From Nocardioides sp. BGMRC 2183 (GTDB lineage Bacteria > Actinomycetota > Actinomycetes > Propionibacteriales > Nocardioidaceae): a DNA stretch of 64,000 nt. This document shows, piece after piece, positions 33,221 to 40,101 of this stretch (position 1 is the stretch's first letter; each line of letters starts with the position of its first letter). Both the position numbers and the translations under genes were made by a program. The notes beneath the pieces were generated by a model. That model was not told the DNA's origin, did not search any database, and saw only the letters and a program-made list of their open reading frames with translations. Location of the stretch: assembly GCA_008123405.1 (NCBI GenBank), contig VSSA01000002.1, positions 186,001-250,000 on the forward strand, written 5' to 3'.

Positions 33221-34309
33221 ATGCGACGCCAAGGACGATCCGGAGAGCCACGATCGGCGCTGACGCGCCTGCTCGGCGGCGGCGTGGCGGCAGCGCTCGT
33301 GCTCTGCCTGGGGACGCTGCAGTCGAGTACTGCGGAGGACTACGTCACGTCGAGTGCAGACCTCGTGTCGGACCCTCTGGAGCAAGAGTTCCCCGGTGTG
33401 CCTGAAGGTCCCTGGGGTGGCATGTGGATCGGGCCGAAAGCGACAGGCATCAGCGAAGTGAGCGCAGCCAGGCAGTGGGTACGTCTGCCGGCGATGTTCA
33501 ACCTCGCGTGGAACATGCCCATGGTCACCCGCAGGGATGAGGACTGCCGCCGACTCGGCGACTACAAGAAGACCATTGATTTCCAGGCTTGGGTCTACTT
33601 CGTTTCGACCGATCCGCGAGCACCGGAGCCGTTCGGGTACGTCGGACCGTTCACGGTGCGGACCGTTGCTTTTGGTTCGATCCCCGTGGAAGCAGAGGTG
33701 CTGCTCGGTCAGCCACGCGGAGCCGACGGAAACATCGAAGGTTACGAGCTGCGGCAGACGCAGGGGAGTTTCTGTGAGGGCCGGGGTCCGCACGCGGGTC
33801 CGTCGGAAGTCGAGGAGCACTATCCGCCGGTGTCGGTTGCGGCACCGGTCGACCTGTCCATCGTGGGCCTGAAGGTGGACGGGATCGCCGTTGATCTGTT
33901 CGACGGTTGTCGTCCGGCAACGCAGACCATGATGGAACTGACCTCGAAGGACTATTACAGCCTGGATCCGACGCTCCGACCCGAGGATCACCCTCGGACG
34001 GGCAACACGATGACGACGCCGTTCTTCGCGGCGCCCATCGGTGGGCTCTTGACAGCCTCGATTGACATTGCGCCTTTCGCCGGGTGTCGGACTCGTTCGG
34101 GCGAGGACCTATCGCCGCTTCTGACAGCGACTGTCTCAGGCGAGCAGAACGGTGTGGCGCTGCGCAGCGAAGGGCTCAAGAGCGGCGGTGTGGGCTGCGC
34201 GCGTGATCGCAGCCAGTGCACGAACCCGCTTCCGAGCTTGCCGCTCCCTTCCGGGCCTACCGGCGGGGTGGGCACCACCAGCCCCGACGTCGAGACCCGA
34301 AGGAGGTGA
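33221..34309 (+). CDS. Secreted protein of unknown function, Cys-containing
   Basis: The 362-residue protein has a signal peptide (basic 1-16, hydrophobic LLGGGVAAALVLCLGT at about 17-32, cleavage near STA-ED). The mature part is a mixed soluble domain with at least six dispersed Cys (DEDC, SFCEG, DGCRP, AGCRT, VGCARDRSQC), probably paired as disulfides outside the cell, and a Pro/Ser/Gly-rich tail. I do not recognise the family. The frame is open from 33167, but GGGAG five bases before the ATG at 33221 supports this start. It is the first of four exported-type genes and has PucR-type palindrome C in front. Base composition is less G/C-rich than neighbouring housekeeping genes. Confidence 0.75.
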   Translation: MRRQGRSGEPRSALTRLLGGGVAAALVLCLGTLQSSTAEDYVTSSADLVSDPLEQEFPGVPEGPWGGMWIGPKATGISEVSAARQWVRLPAMFNLAWNMPMVTRRDEDCRRLGDYKKTIDFQAWVYFVSTDPRAPEPFGYVGPFTVRTVAFGSIPVEAEVLLGQPRGADGNIEGYELRQTQGSFCEGRGPHAGPSEVEEHYPPVSVAAPVDLSIVGLKVDGIAVDLFDGCRPATQTMMELTSKDYYSLDPTLRPEDHPRTGNTMTTPFFAAPIGGLLTASIDIAPFAGCRTRSGEDLSPLLTATVSGEQNGVALRSEGLKSGGVGCARDRSQCTNPLPSLPLPSGPTGGVGTTSPDVETRRR

Positions 34310-34388
34310 TGCGGGAAGTCCATCCGAGCGCCACGTGCGCCGTAGATCAGATTCAGGAAATCGAATCCAAAGCTAGGAGACAACCAGT

Positions 34389-35072
34389 ATGCGAAGGCCA
34401 CTCATCATCAGCGCGGGCGCCACGACCTACGTCACCATCGACGGATCGGCATCCCCGGCCGGCCCGGTGGACGTCACTGGAGACGTCAAGCCCGGCACGT
34501 CGCTCGACTTCGTCACAGACGCGAGTCTCACCGATGCGACCTGTTCCAGCGCGGCCGTGTCCGGCTACGTCGAGCGGGGAGGAGCCGTGACCGCCGGACA
34601 GAAGATCGGTGCGATCGAAGGCCTCAACTTCTCGGGATGCTCGGCCGCCGGAGGTGCTTACACCGTCGAGATCGACGGCCAGTTCCCCACCGGTGAGTGG
34701 GAGATCCTGGTCGAGGAGACCCCGGCGAATCCGGGGGACCCCGTGAAGATCTCGATCCAGGGCGTGTCGGCCAACATGCACGAGGTGACCAGCCCTCCGG
34801 TCGACTGTCACGTCGACGCCACGGCCACGGAGGTGCCCGGAACCTTCTACCCCGGCGCCGGCACCGGATCTCCCGATGGCCGGATCGTCATCGACACGCC
34901 GAGCGAGCCCATCGGCGAGCAGCATCCGCTCGCAGTGCAGCCGCTGGACGGCGCCGGCAACCCCGTGTTCCAGACCTGCGGCTCGATCTTCCAGGGCGAG
35001 TTCGCCTCGATGGAGGGCGAGTTCTACCTCGAGACCGTCGGGGCTACTCCGGGCGTCATCTCGCACGGTTGA
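34389..35072 (+). CDS. Predicted extracellular protein of unknown function, signal peptide apparently lost
   Basis: The 227-residue, beta-rich, acidic protein has four Cys in two short-spaced regions (TCSS, FSGCS) plus DCHV and QTCGS. Composition resembles the exported neighbours, but the N-terminus (MRRPLIISAGATTYVTIDGSASPAG) has a basic start and a possible AxA-like end with no real hydrophobic core. This looks as if an in-frame deletion removed the core of a signal peptide; a non-classical export route is the alternative. AGGAG lies about ten bases before the ATG. The 79-bp gap before it has no promoter that I can recognise, so it is probably transcribed with the upstream gene. Confidence 0.65.
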   Translation: MRRPLIISAGATTYVTIDGSASPAGPVDVTGDVKPGTSLDFVTDASLTDATCSSAAVSGYVERGGAVTAGQKIGAIEGLNFSGCSAAGGAYTVEIDGQFPTGEWEILVEETPANPGDPVKISIQGVSANMHEVTSPPVDCHVDATATEVPGTFYPGAGTGSPDGRIVIDTPSEPIGEQHPLAVQPLDGAGNPVFQTCGSIFQGEFASMEGEFYLETVGATPGVISHG

Positions 35073-35078
35073 GACAGC

Positions 35079-35115
35079 GTGTGGGCCGAGCGCAGTTCGC
35101 GCGCTCGGCCCACAC
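35079..35115 (+). terminator. 15-bp-stem hairpin
   Basis: A perfect stem GTGTGGGCCGAGCGC/GCGCTCGGCCCACAC closes a seven-base loop four bases after the end of the 34389-35072 gene. It lacks a U tract. Confidence 0.8.
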
Positions 35116-35154
35116 CACTCAGCCTAGCGACCGTTCACGAAAGGACACATTGAG

Positions 35155-35799
35155 ATGGCATCAAAGACGCCTCGTCGCGCACGGCGAGTGTGGAAGCTGA
35201 TCGCAGCGACCGCTGCCACCGCTGCAGCACTGACCCTAGGGTCGTCGCCCGCTAGTGCGGCACCGATCGAGATCGACTACGACGTCAACGGACAGACCCA
35301 CGTTGCCTCCACCGGCTCCGACATCACCCTCGGTCCGGCAGTGATGGAGGCATCGATCGAGGGCGCAGGGAGTTTTGTCGGCGAAATGCAGTTGCCCGGC
35401 ACCCGGACCGAGTTCGAGTTGGCCGGCTTCATCCCGGTCACCGCGGATGTCAACTTCCTCCCGGTTGGGGATGGGGCAACGACCGGGAATCTGGTCCTCG
35501 TGGATCGCATGCTCGAGTTGCACTCCACGACGCAGTACTACGTGCAGCTGAGCAACATCCGGGTGGTCGGATTCCCCTTGTTCGCGGGACCGTTCTGCCG
35601 CACCAGTGATCCGGTGACGATCAATGCCAATACGCCGTCCGGGGAGCGTTTCATTCCGGGACAGGGTGGCCGGTTGACCGGCACCTACTCGATCGGCGAC
35701 TTCCAGCACTGTGGCCTCAACACCTGGCTGATCAACACGATCATCCCGGGTGACGGCAACACGATCGACCTGCAACTGACCAACCCGCAGGCCGGTTGA
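35155..35799 (+). CDS. Secreted protein of unknown function
   Basis: The 214-residue protein has a clear Sec signal (basic 1-13, hydrophobic 14-30, cleavage in SPASAAP near 36). The mature part is beta-rich (IEIDYDVNGQTHVASTGSDITLG) and ends in a block with FCRTS, FQHCGLNTWLI and IPGDGNTIDLQL; the two Cys could form one disulfide. The CG...IPGxGN pattern recurs in many exported actinobacterial proteins near lipid-metabolism loci, but I cannot name the family with confidence. AAAGGA lies before the ATG. It is isolated between two strong hairpins, so it is probably a separately expressed unit. Confidence 0.7.
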   Translation: MASKTPRRARRVWKLIAATAATAAALTLGSSPASAAPIEIDYDVNGQTHVASTGSDITLGPAVMEASIEGAGSFVGEMQLPGTRTEFELAGFIPVTADVNFLPVGDGATTGNLVLVDRMLELHSTTQYYVQLSNIRVVGFPLFAGPFCRTSDPVTINANTPSGERFIPGQGGRLTGTYSIGDFQHCGLNTWLINTIIPGDGNTIDLQLTNPQAG

Positions 35800-35806
35800 G
35801 CCTCGG

Positions 35807-35840
35807 CTTCCGGGGACGAGCAGACGCTCGTCTCCGGAAG
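35807..35840 (+). terminator. Hairpin after the 35155 gene
   Basis: The outer stem CTTCCGG/CCGGAAG (35807-35813 and 35834-35840) continues into GGACGAGC/GCTCGTCT, 15 pairs with one G-U, around a four-base loop. Confidence 0.75.
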
Positions 35841-35884
35841 TGGGGACATGGGTCTTGCACCATCTTTCGAAAGTGGGATTCCTC

Positions 35885-37786
35885 ATGCACAACGAGATCG
35901 CAACCGCGCGCGGCCGTCGTCGCGCACGGCGATCCATCACCTACCTGGCCGCCGCAGGCGCTGCCGTTGCGGTGCTCGCCGCGCCCGCTCCGGTCCATGC
36001 CTCGCTCGACGTCGGTGACGCCGACGGCTCGGGCGCCATCGAGCAATGGAACGGGATCGAGGCTTCGTATCCGGCTGCCGATGGCCCCTGGTTGGCTGCA
36101 GAGTCCGGTAGCACCTCGTTGGGCACCGTGACCTTGGCAATTCGGACCGATGGAACCTTGGAACAGTTCGGATCGACGGTGTTCTTGGACGACCTTCCGC
36201 CCGCTCTCGAGGGTAGAGCGGTCCGTTCGGCGAGCCTGTTCACGACGACCAAGGCTGGCGCGGTGCGGGACGATGGCACGCTGGTCGTGTGGGGGATGCC
36301 GGCAGGAATGCTTCCGGGCACCTTCTCGCCGTCCCACCTCGTCGGAGGCGAGGGTGAAGCATCCGAAGGCATGGAGGTGGCTCTCAGCGGCTCGCTGGCA
36401 GTTGTTCGGCTCGCGGACGGGCGAGCCAGCCTGTACTCGAACGTCACGGGTGCGCCCGAGCTCGTGAAGGACTGGGGCACCGGAGAGGTCGTCACCGATG
36501 TGGTCGACGTGACGACGTCCGGTGCGGTGGGCTTCGTACTCCGAGCGGACGGCTCCGTGGTGCGGGTCAGCGTTGCTGGCGATCTTCTCCAGATGGCTGC
36601 CGCGAACCCGCAGGATCCCATCGTGGAGATCGAGGAGTGCTTTGGCCTGCGTGCGTCCGGACAGTTGGTCAAATGGGCGTGTGATGGCGGGACCGAGGAT
36701 TCGGTCGCTGACTACACGAAGTACGTGCCCCAGGCGCCGGGACGACCTGTTCAGTTCGTGGGCGGCGGCGCACTCGGCTCGAAGGCGGCCGCTGTCCGGA
36801 CCGACGAGGGTTGGGTCGAGGCATGGGACGACAGCACCGGCGCGACCATGCCCGTCCCGGAAGCGATCCAGGGCCACGTCTCTCACCTTGGTGGTGGCGC
36901 CGCCTTGCAGGCCATCGTGTCCGACACCCCTGTCGGCGAGGTAGCCGTCGCGACCCCGTCCATGATCTCGGGCACCGCCCAGGTAGGCAGCGAGCTGACG
37001 GGTACCCCCGCGACCTTCACGGGATCTCCCGACTCGATCACAGTCGAGTGGCGCGATGCGGAGACGGACGAAGTCCTGGGCGACGCGGAGACCTATACGC
37101 CGACCACCGAGGACCTGGGCAGGTCACTGGTCTTAGTGACGACCGCGACGAAGGCAGATCACGACGACGTAGTCTCGATCTCCGAGGCCGTCGGACCGAT
37201 CGCCGAGGAGGCGGCGCTGTCGACCACGTCGGTCGCCGTCACCAGCGGCACCTACGGCAAGGCAGCCAAGGCCACCGTCACCGTGGACGCCGGCGACGCC
37301 GACGCGACCGGGTCGGTGAGGGTCACCGTGGACGGCAAGAGCGCCGGGTCGGCGAACCTGTCGGCCGGCAAGGCCACCGTGACGCTGCCGAAGACGCTGA
37401 AGCCGGGCAAGCACACGGTGCGGGCGTCGTACGCGGGAAGTGACGCCGTTGAGGCGTCCACCGGCACGGCGACAATGCAGGTCGCGAAGGGCGCGACCGG
37501 CAAGCCGAAGGTGAAGGTGGCCAAGAAGCCCACGCGGAAGAAGGCGGGGCTGGCCAAGGTCGCCGTACCGACCGCCAAGGGCCTGGTGAAGGCTGCCGGC
37601 AAGGTCGTGGTGACGCTGAAGAAGGGCAAGCAGACCAAGAAGGTCAAGGCTGCGGTCAAGAAGGGTGTCGCCAAGGTCAAGCTGCCCAAGCTGGCCAAGG
37701 GCAAGTGGGCCGTGGTGGCTCGCTACAACGGCAACGCCTATTACAAGCCGATCTCGTCGAAGAAGGTCGTGCTCAAGGTGAGGTGA
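35885..37786 (+). CDS. Secreted surface protein: RCC1-like N-terminus, Ig-like domains, Lys-rich C-terminus
   Basis: The 633-residue protein has a long signal peptide (1-40, ending VHA-SL). Residues about 45-335 carry repeats such as TLAIRTDGTLEQFG and GFVLRADGSVVRV, resembling RCC1-like beta-propeller blades. An Ig-like domain of the ISGTAQVGSEL type (about 355-440) is followed by a Big_3-like Ig domain (about 445-530) and a second one very rich in Lys (about 540-633). The strongly basic end could bind wall polymers electrostatically; no LPXTG motif is present. An upstream ATG at 35840 is in frame, but the signal peptide fits the ATG at 35885. An adhesive or envelope structural role is inference. 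Confidence 0.75.
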   Translation: MHNEIATARGRRRARRSITYLAAAGAAVAVLAAPAPVHASLDVGDADGSGAIEQWNGIEASYPAADGPWLAAESGSTSLGTVTLAIRTDGTLEQFGSTVFLDDLPPALEGRAVRSASLFTTTKAGAVRDDGTLVVWGMPAGMLPGTFSPSHLVGGEGEASEGMEVALSGSLAVVRLADGRASLYSNVTGAPELVKDWGTGEVVTDVVDVTTSGAVGFVLRADGSVVRVSVAGDLLQMAAANPQDPIVEIEECFGLRASGQLVKWACDGGTEDSVADYTKYVPQAPGRPVQFVGGGALGSKAAAVRTDEGWVEAWDDSTGATMPVPEAIQGHVSHLGGGAALQAIVSDTPVGEVAVATPSMISGTAQVGSELTGTPATFTGSPDSITVEWRDAETDEVLGDAETYTPTTEDLGRSLVLVTTATKADHDDVVSISEAVGPIAEEAALSTTSVAVTSGTYGKAAKATVTVDAGDADATGSVRVTVDGKSAGSANLSAGKATVTLPKTLKPGKHTVRASYAGSDAVEASTGTATMQVAKGATGKPKVKVAKKPTRKKAGLAKVAVPTAKGLVKAAGKVVVTLKKGKQTKKVKAAVKKGVAKVKLPKLAKGKWAVVARYNGNAYYKPISSKKVVLKVR

Positions 37787-37807
37787 GACGGCTCGCCTTC
37801 ATCGAGG

Positions 37808-37842
37808 CGCGCGGGGTGTCGGTCGGACCGGCACCCCGCGCG
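37808..37842 (+). terminator. Hairpin after the surface-protein gene
   Basis: The arms CGCGCGGGGTG (37808-37818) and CACCCCGCGCG (37832-37842) pair fully and the inner bases add a GGTC/GACC-type extension; TCATTT follows on the plus strand. Confidence 0.75.
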
Positions 37843-37890
37843 TCATTTGTCGGAGCAGGTGTCGGTGAGGCCTGCTGCCGAGCGTGGATG

Positions 37891-37913
37891 CTACGAAAGT
37901 GCTACATTCGTAG
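37891..37913. promoter_or_regulatory. Toxin-antitoxin promoter and operator
   Basis: The inverted repeat CTACGAA (37891-37897) and TTCGTAG (37907-37913) flanks nine bases. A -10 box TACATT (37903-37908) lies inside it, seven bases before the antitoxin ATG, so the message is leaderless and binding of the antitoxin complex would block the polymerase. Confidence 0.7.
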
Positions 37914-37915
37914 TC

Positions 37916-38173
37916 ATGGTTCGGGTGGCGTCTCGAGAGTTGCGCAATGACACCGCCGGCGTCTTGCGTCGGGTGACAGCGGGCGAACGGGTCGAGATCA
38001 CGGTTCGTGGTGAAGCGGTCGCCAGTCTCGGGCCGTTGACACGCGACCAGTCCCCGTGGACGCCGAAGGATGTGCTCGTGGCCAAGTTGGCCCGCGTCCA
38101 GGCCGACCCCGGGCTTGCGGCCGAGTTGGCAGCGCTCGATGCGGAGACCGACGACCTCGGGCCGCTCGAGTGA
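37916..38173 (+). CDS. vapB: Phd/YefM-type antitoxin
   Basis: The 85-residue protein has the Phd/YefM N-terminal DNA-binding fold (VASRELRNDTAGVLRRVTAGERVEITVRGE...) and a C-terminal acidic tail (DAETDDLGPLE) that would neutralise the toxin. The frame is open to 37847, but the family start and the leaderless promoter point to the ATG at 37916. The toxin GTG overlaps its stop. It should bind the dyad in its own promoter. The pair separates the secreted-protein island from the mce operon. Confidence 0.85.
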   Translation: MVRVASRELRNDTAGVLRRVTAGERVEITVRGEAVASLGPLTRDQSPWTPKDVLVAKLARVQADPGLAAELAALDAETDDLGPLE

Positions 38174-38571
38174 ACGCTGCGGCTCGGGGCCTTCTCGACA
38201 CCTCTGTCTTCATTGCCCGGGAGTCGCGAGACCTGGATCTGGACGGACTCCCCGACGAGGTCGCCGTCTCGGTGATCACCCACGCCGAGCTCAGCGCCGG
38301 GGTGTTGGCTGCCAAGGACGTGGAGACCCGCGCCCGTCGGCTCGTCACACTCACCGCGGTGGCGGACCTCCATCCGCTGCCGATCGATACCTCGGTCGCC
38401 GAGGCGTGGGCGAAGATCCGCGTGCAACTCGCCCTCGCGAAGCGCCGGGCCAACGTCAACGACATGTGGATCGCCGCCACGGCACTTTCCCTGGACGTGC
38501 CGGTCGTGACGCAGGACGCCGACTTCGACGTGATGGCCGAACTGACCGGGTTGGCCGTCGTTCGCGTGTGA
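38170..38571 (+). CDS. vapC: VapC-type PIN-domain toxin
   Basis: The 133-residue PIN-domain ribonuclease has the acidic active-site residues in order: D in LLDTSVFIARE (about 12), E in ITHAELSAG (about 42), D in NDMWIAATA (about 98) and D in TQDADFD (about 117). VapC toxins cut tRNA or rRNA and stop translation when the antitoxin is lost. The GTG start overlaps the antitoxin stop (GTGA), so the genes are coupled and the start is fixed; the longer open frame to 38056 lies in the antitoxin gene. Confidence 0.88.
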   Translation: MNAAARGLLDTSVFIARESRDLDLDGLPDEVAVSVITHAELSAGVLAAKDVETRARRLVTLTAVADLHPLPIDTSVAEAWAKIRVQLALAKRRANVNDMWIAATALSLDVPVVTQDADFDVMAELTGLAVVRV

Positions 38572-38589
38572 ACCCTTGGAATAACTCAT

Positions 38590-38667
38590 CTAGGCGCTGG
38601 CGGAGCCCGTCGCGCGCATCAGGTCGTAGGTGCGCTGCTCGATGGTCTCGAGCCGCACCACGCCCAT
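38590..38667 (-). other. Possible 25-residue small ORF or gene remnant
   Basis: An ATG at 38667, with AGGGA six bases upstream, encodes MGVVRLETIEQRTYDLMRAT and five more residues. The peptide looks protein-like (amphipathic helix), unlike most chance frames here, but I recognise no family. It may be the decayed end of a lost gene on the flank of the toxin-antitoxin pair, or chance. Confidence 0.25.
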
Positions 38668-38717
38668 GCCGATTCCCTGTGGATAGGCACGGTGAACCCG
38701 GCCTGGGCGCCCAGAAC

Positions 38718-38735
38718 TTGTCACGTACGTGCCAA
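38718..38735. promoter_or_regulatory. Operator-like palindrome D, TTGTCACGTACGTGCCAA
   Basis: This is an 18-bp site with 8 of 9 arm positions paired and a perfect CACGTACGTG core. It lies 118 bp upstream of the lytic transglycosylase, the first gene of the mce operon. It matches sites A, B and C in the accessory region. Confidence 0.7.
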
Positions 38736-38771
38736 AGACTGCGGCAAATCTGAAAAATCTGGCGACGACCC

Positions 38772-38800
38772 CGTTGCGTGACACCCGCCACACCTAGGTT
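38772..38800 (+). promoter_or_regulatory. Candidate promoter of the mce operon
   Basis: A -10 box TAGGTT (38795-38800) has a weak -35-like CGTTGC (38772-38777) at 17 bp. Transcription would start near 38807, leaving a leader of about 45 bases with the ribosome site GGGAGGG before the ATG. Palindrome D would be centred about 80 bp upstream of the start point. Confidence 0.4.
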
Positions 38801-38853
38801 CATCCCCAGCCGCCGTCGGGGCGGCCACCGAGCAGAGGACGGGGAGGGACAGG

Positions 38854-40101
38854 ATGAGTCGTGTACGCGCTGTGGGGCTGTCCCTCACCGCCCTCGTGCT
38901 CGTCGTGGGCATTCACGGCTCGGCGACGTCGCCCTTGCCGGTGACAACCGCTGCCGAGCGGGTCGACGGATCGGCAGACCGCGTGACGGCCGCCGGCACC
39001 GATGGCGCCGACCAGGATCTTCCGCCGGTCTCGCTCGCTGCCGCCGACCCGGTCGCGACCCGCGGCACCGTGCCGCTCTCGGTGGGCGGGACAGGGTCAC
39101 TCCTCGACATACCGAGCGCCGCCATCGCCGCCTACCAGCGCGCGGAAGCGGTGATCAACGAGGTCTCCGATTGCCAGTTGGACTGGTTGGTCCTCGCCGC
39201 CATCGCCGGAGTCGAGTCTGATCACGGTCGCGGCCTCGACGGTGGTCATCGCATCTCCACGCACGGCACCGTCCGCCCCGCAATGACCGGCACACCGCTG
39301 GATGGCCGCGCGGGCCGCGGTACCGTCCACGACACCGACCGCGGGCAGTACGACGCCGACGTGCGTTGGGACCGACCCGTCGGCCCTCTGGGCCTCCTGC
39401 CCGAGACCTGGTCCCGGGTCGGCGTCGACGCCGACGACGACGGACGGCGCGACCCGCAGGACCTCGACGACGCGGCACTCGGCGCCGCCGTGCTGCTCTG
39501 CGCCGGGGGCCAGCACCTGCGCGGTCCGGCGCTCCACGCGGCACTCGCCGACTACCACCCGGCGCCGGGCTATCCCCGTGCCGTCCTCGCCCTCCGCGAC
39601 AGGTACGACGCCGAGCGGGCCGCGAGCCTCACCTCCGTGCCCACCGGCGCTGCCCTCCCGGTCACGGTCGCCCTCGGCACCGACGTAGCGGTGCCGACGG
39701 ACCTCCCGGACCTTTGTGCCTGCGTGCCGAGGTTGCGGCTCGTCGTCGCCGACCGACTGCGAACAGTCCCGCAGCTGCGGGTCAGCGATCCGGACGGCCG
39801 AATGCGGGACCCGTCCGCCGAGTCCGAATCCGAGTCCGAAGGCAGCGCGGAGGAGCCGACCGAGGTCGCGGCCCCCGACCCGGCCTCCGACCCGGCCTCC
39901 GAGCCCGAGCCCGATGACCAGCCCCAGCCCACGTCCACACCGGACTCCGGCGCGACGGCCCGGCTCGACGAACCGGAGACGGCGCCGGCCGACGTACCCC
40001 AGAGCTGCGATGGGACCGATGGTCCCGCCGCGACCGACGACCCCACGACTCCCGACCCCTGCGTCGCAGGCGAGGAACCGACGAACCAGGAGGCTCCCTG
40101 A
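38854..40101 (+). CDS. Lytic murein transglycosylase, first gene of the mce operon
   Basis: The 415-residue protein has an N-terminal signal or anchor helix (about 6-26). The catalytic domain (about 85-255) starts IPSAAIAAYQRAEAVI and has the catalytic Glu in AAIAGVESDHG (E121), as in MltB/SLT-type enzymes that cleave the glycan chain of peptidoglycan. The last 110 residues are a Ser/Glu/Asp/Pro-rich, probably disordered tail. Its stop overlaps the next start (TGATG), so it is translationally coupled to the importer genes. Opening the wall to let Mce proteins assemble through it is an inferred role. Confidence 0.85.
   Translation: MSRVRAVGLSLTALVLVVGIHGSATSPLPVTTAAERVDGSADRVTAAGTDGADQDLPPVSLAAADPVATRGTVPLSVGGTGSLLDIPSAAIAAYQRAEAVINEVSDCQLDWLVLAAIAGVESDHGRGLDGGHRISTHGTVRPAMTGTPLDGRAGRGTVHDTDRGQYDADVRWDRPVGPLGLLPETWSRVGVDADDDGRRDPQDLDDAALGAAVLLCAGGQHLRGPALHAALADYHPAPGYPRAVLALRDRYDAERAASLTSVPTGAALPVTVALGTDVAVPTDLPDLCACVPRLRLVVADRLRTVPQLRVSDPDGRMRDPSAESESESEGSAEEPTEVAAPDPASDPASEPEPDDQPQPTSTPDSGATARLDEPETAPADVPQSCDGTDGPAATDDPTTPDPCVAGEEPTNQEAP

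Noticed and set aside
33221-38571. Considered an integrative element because of the toxin-antitoxin pair and composition shift
   Set aside because: No integrase, transposase, tRNA target or flanking direct repeats were seen; island status is only suggested by composition.
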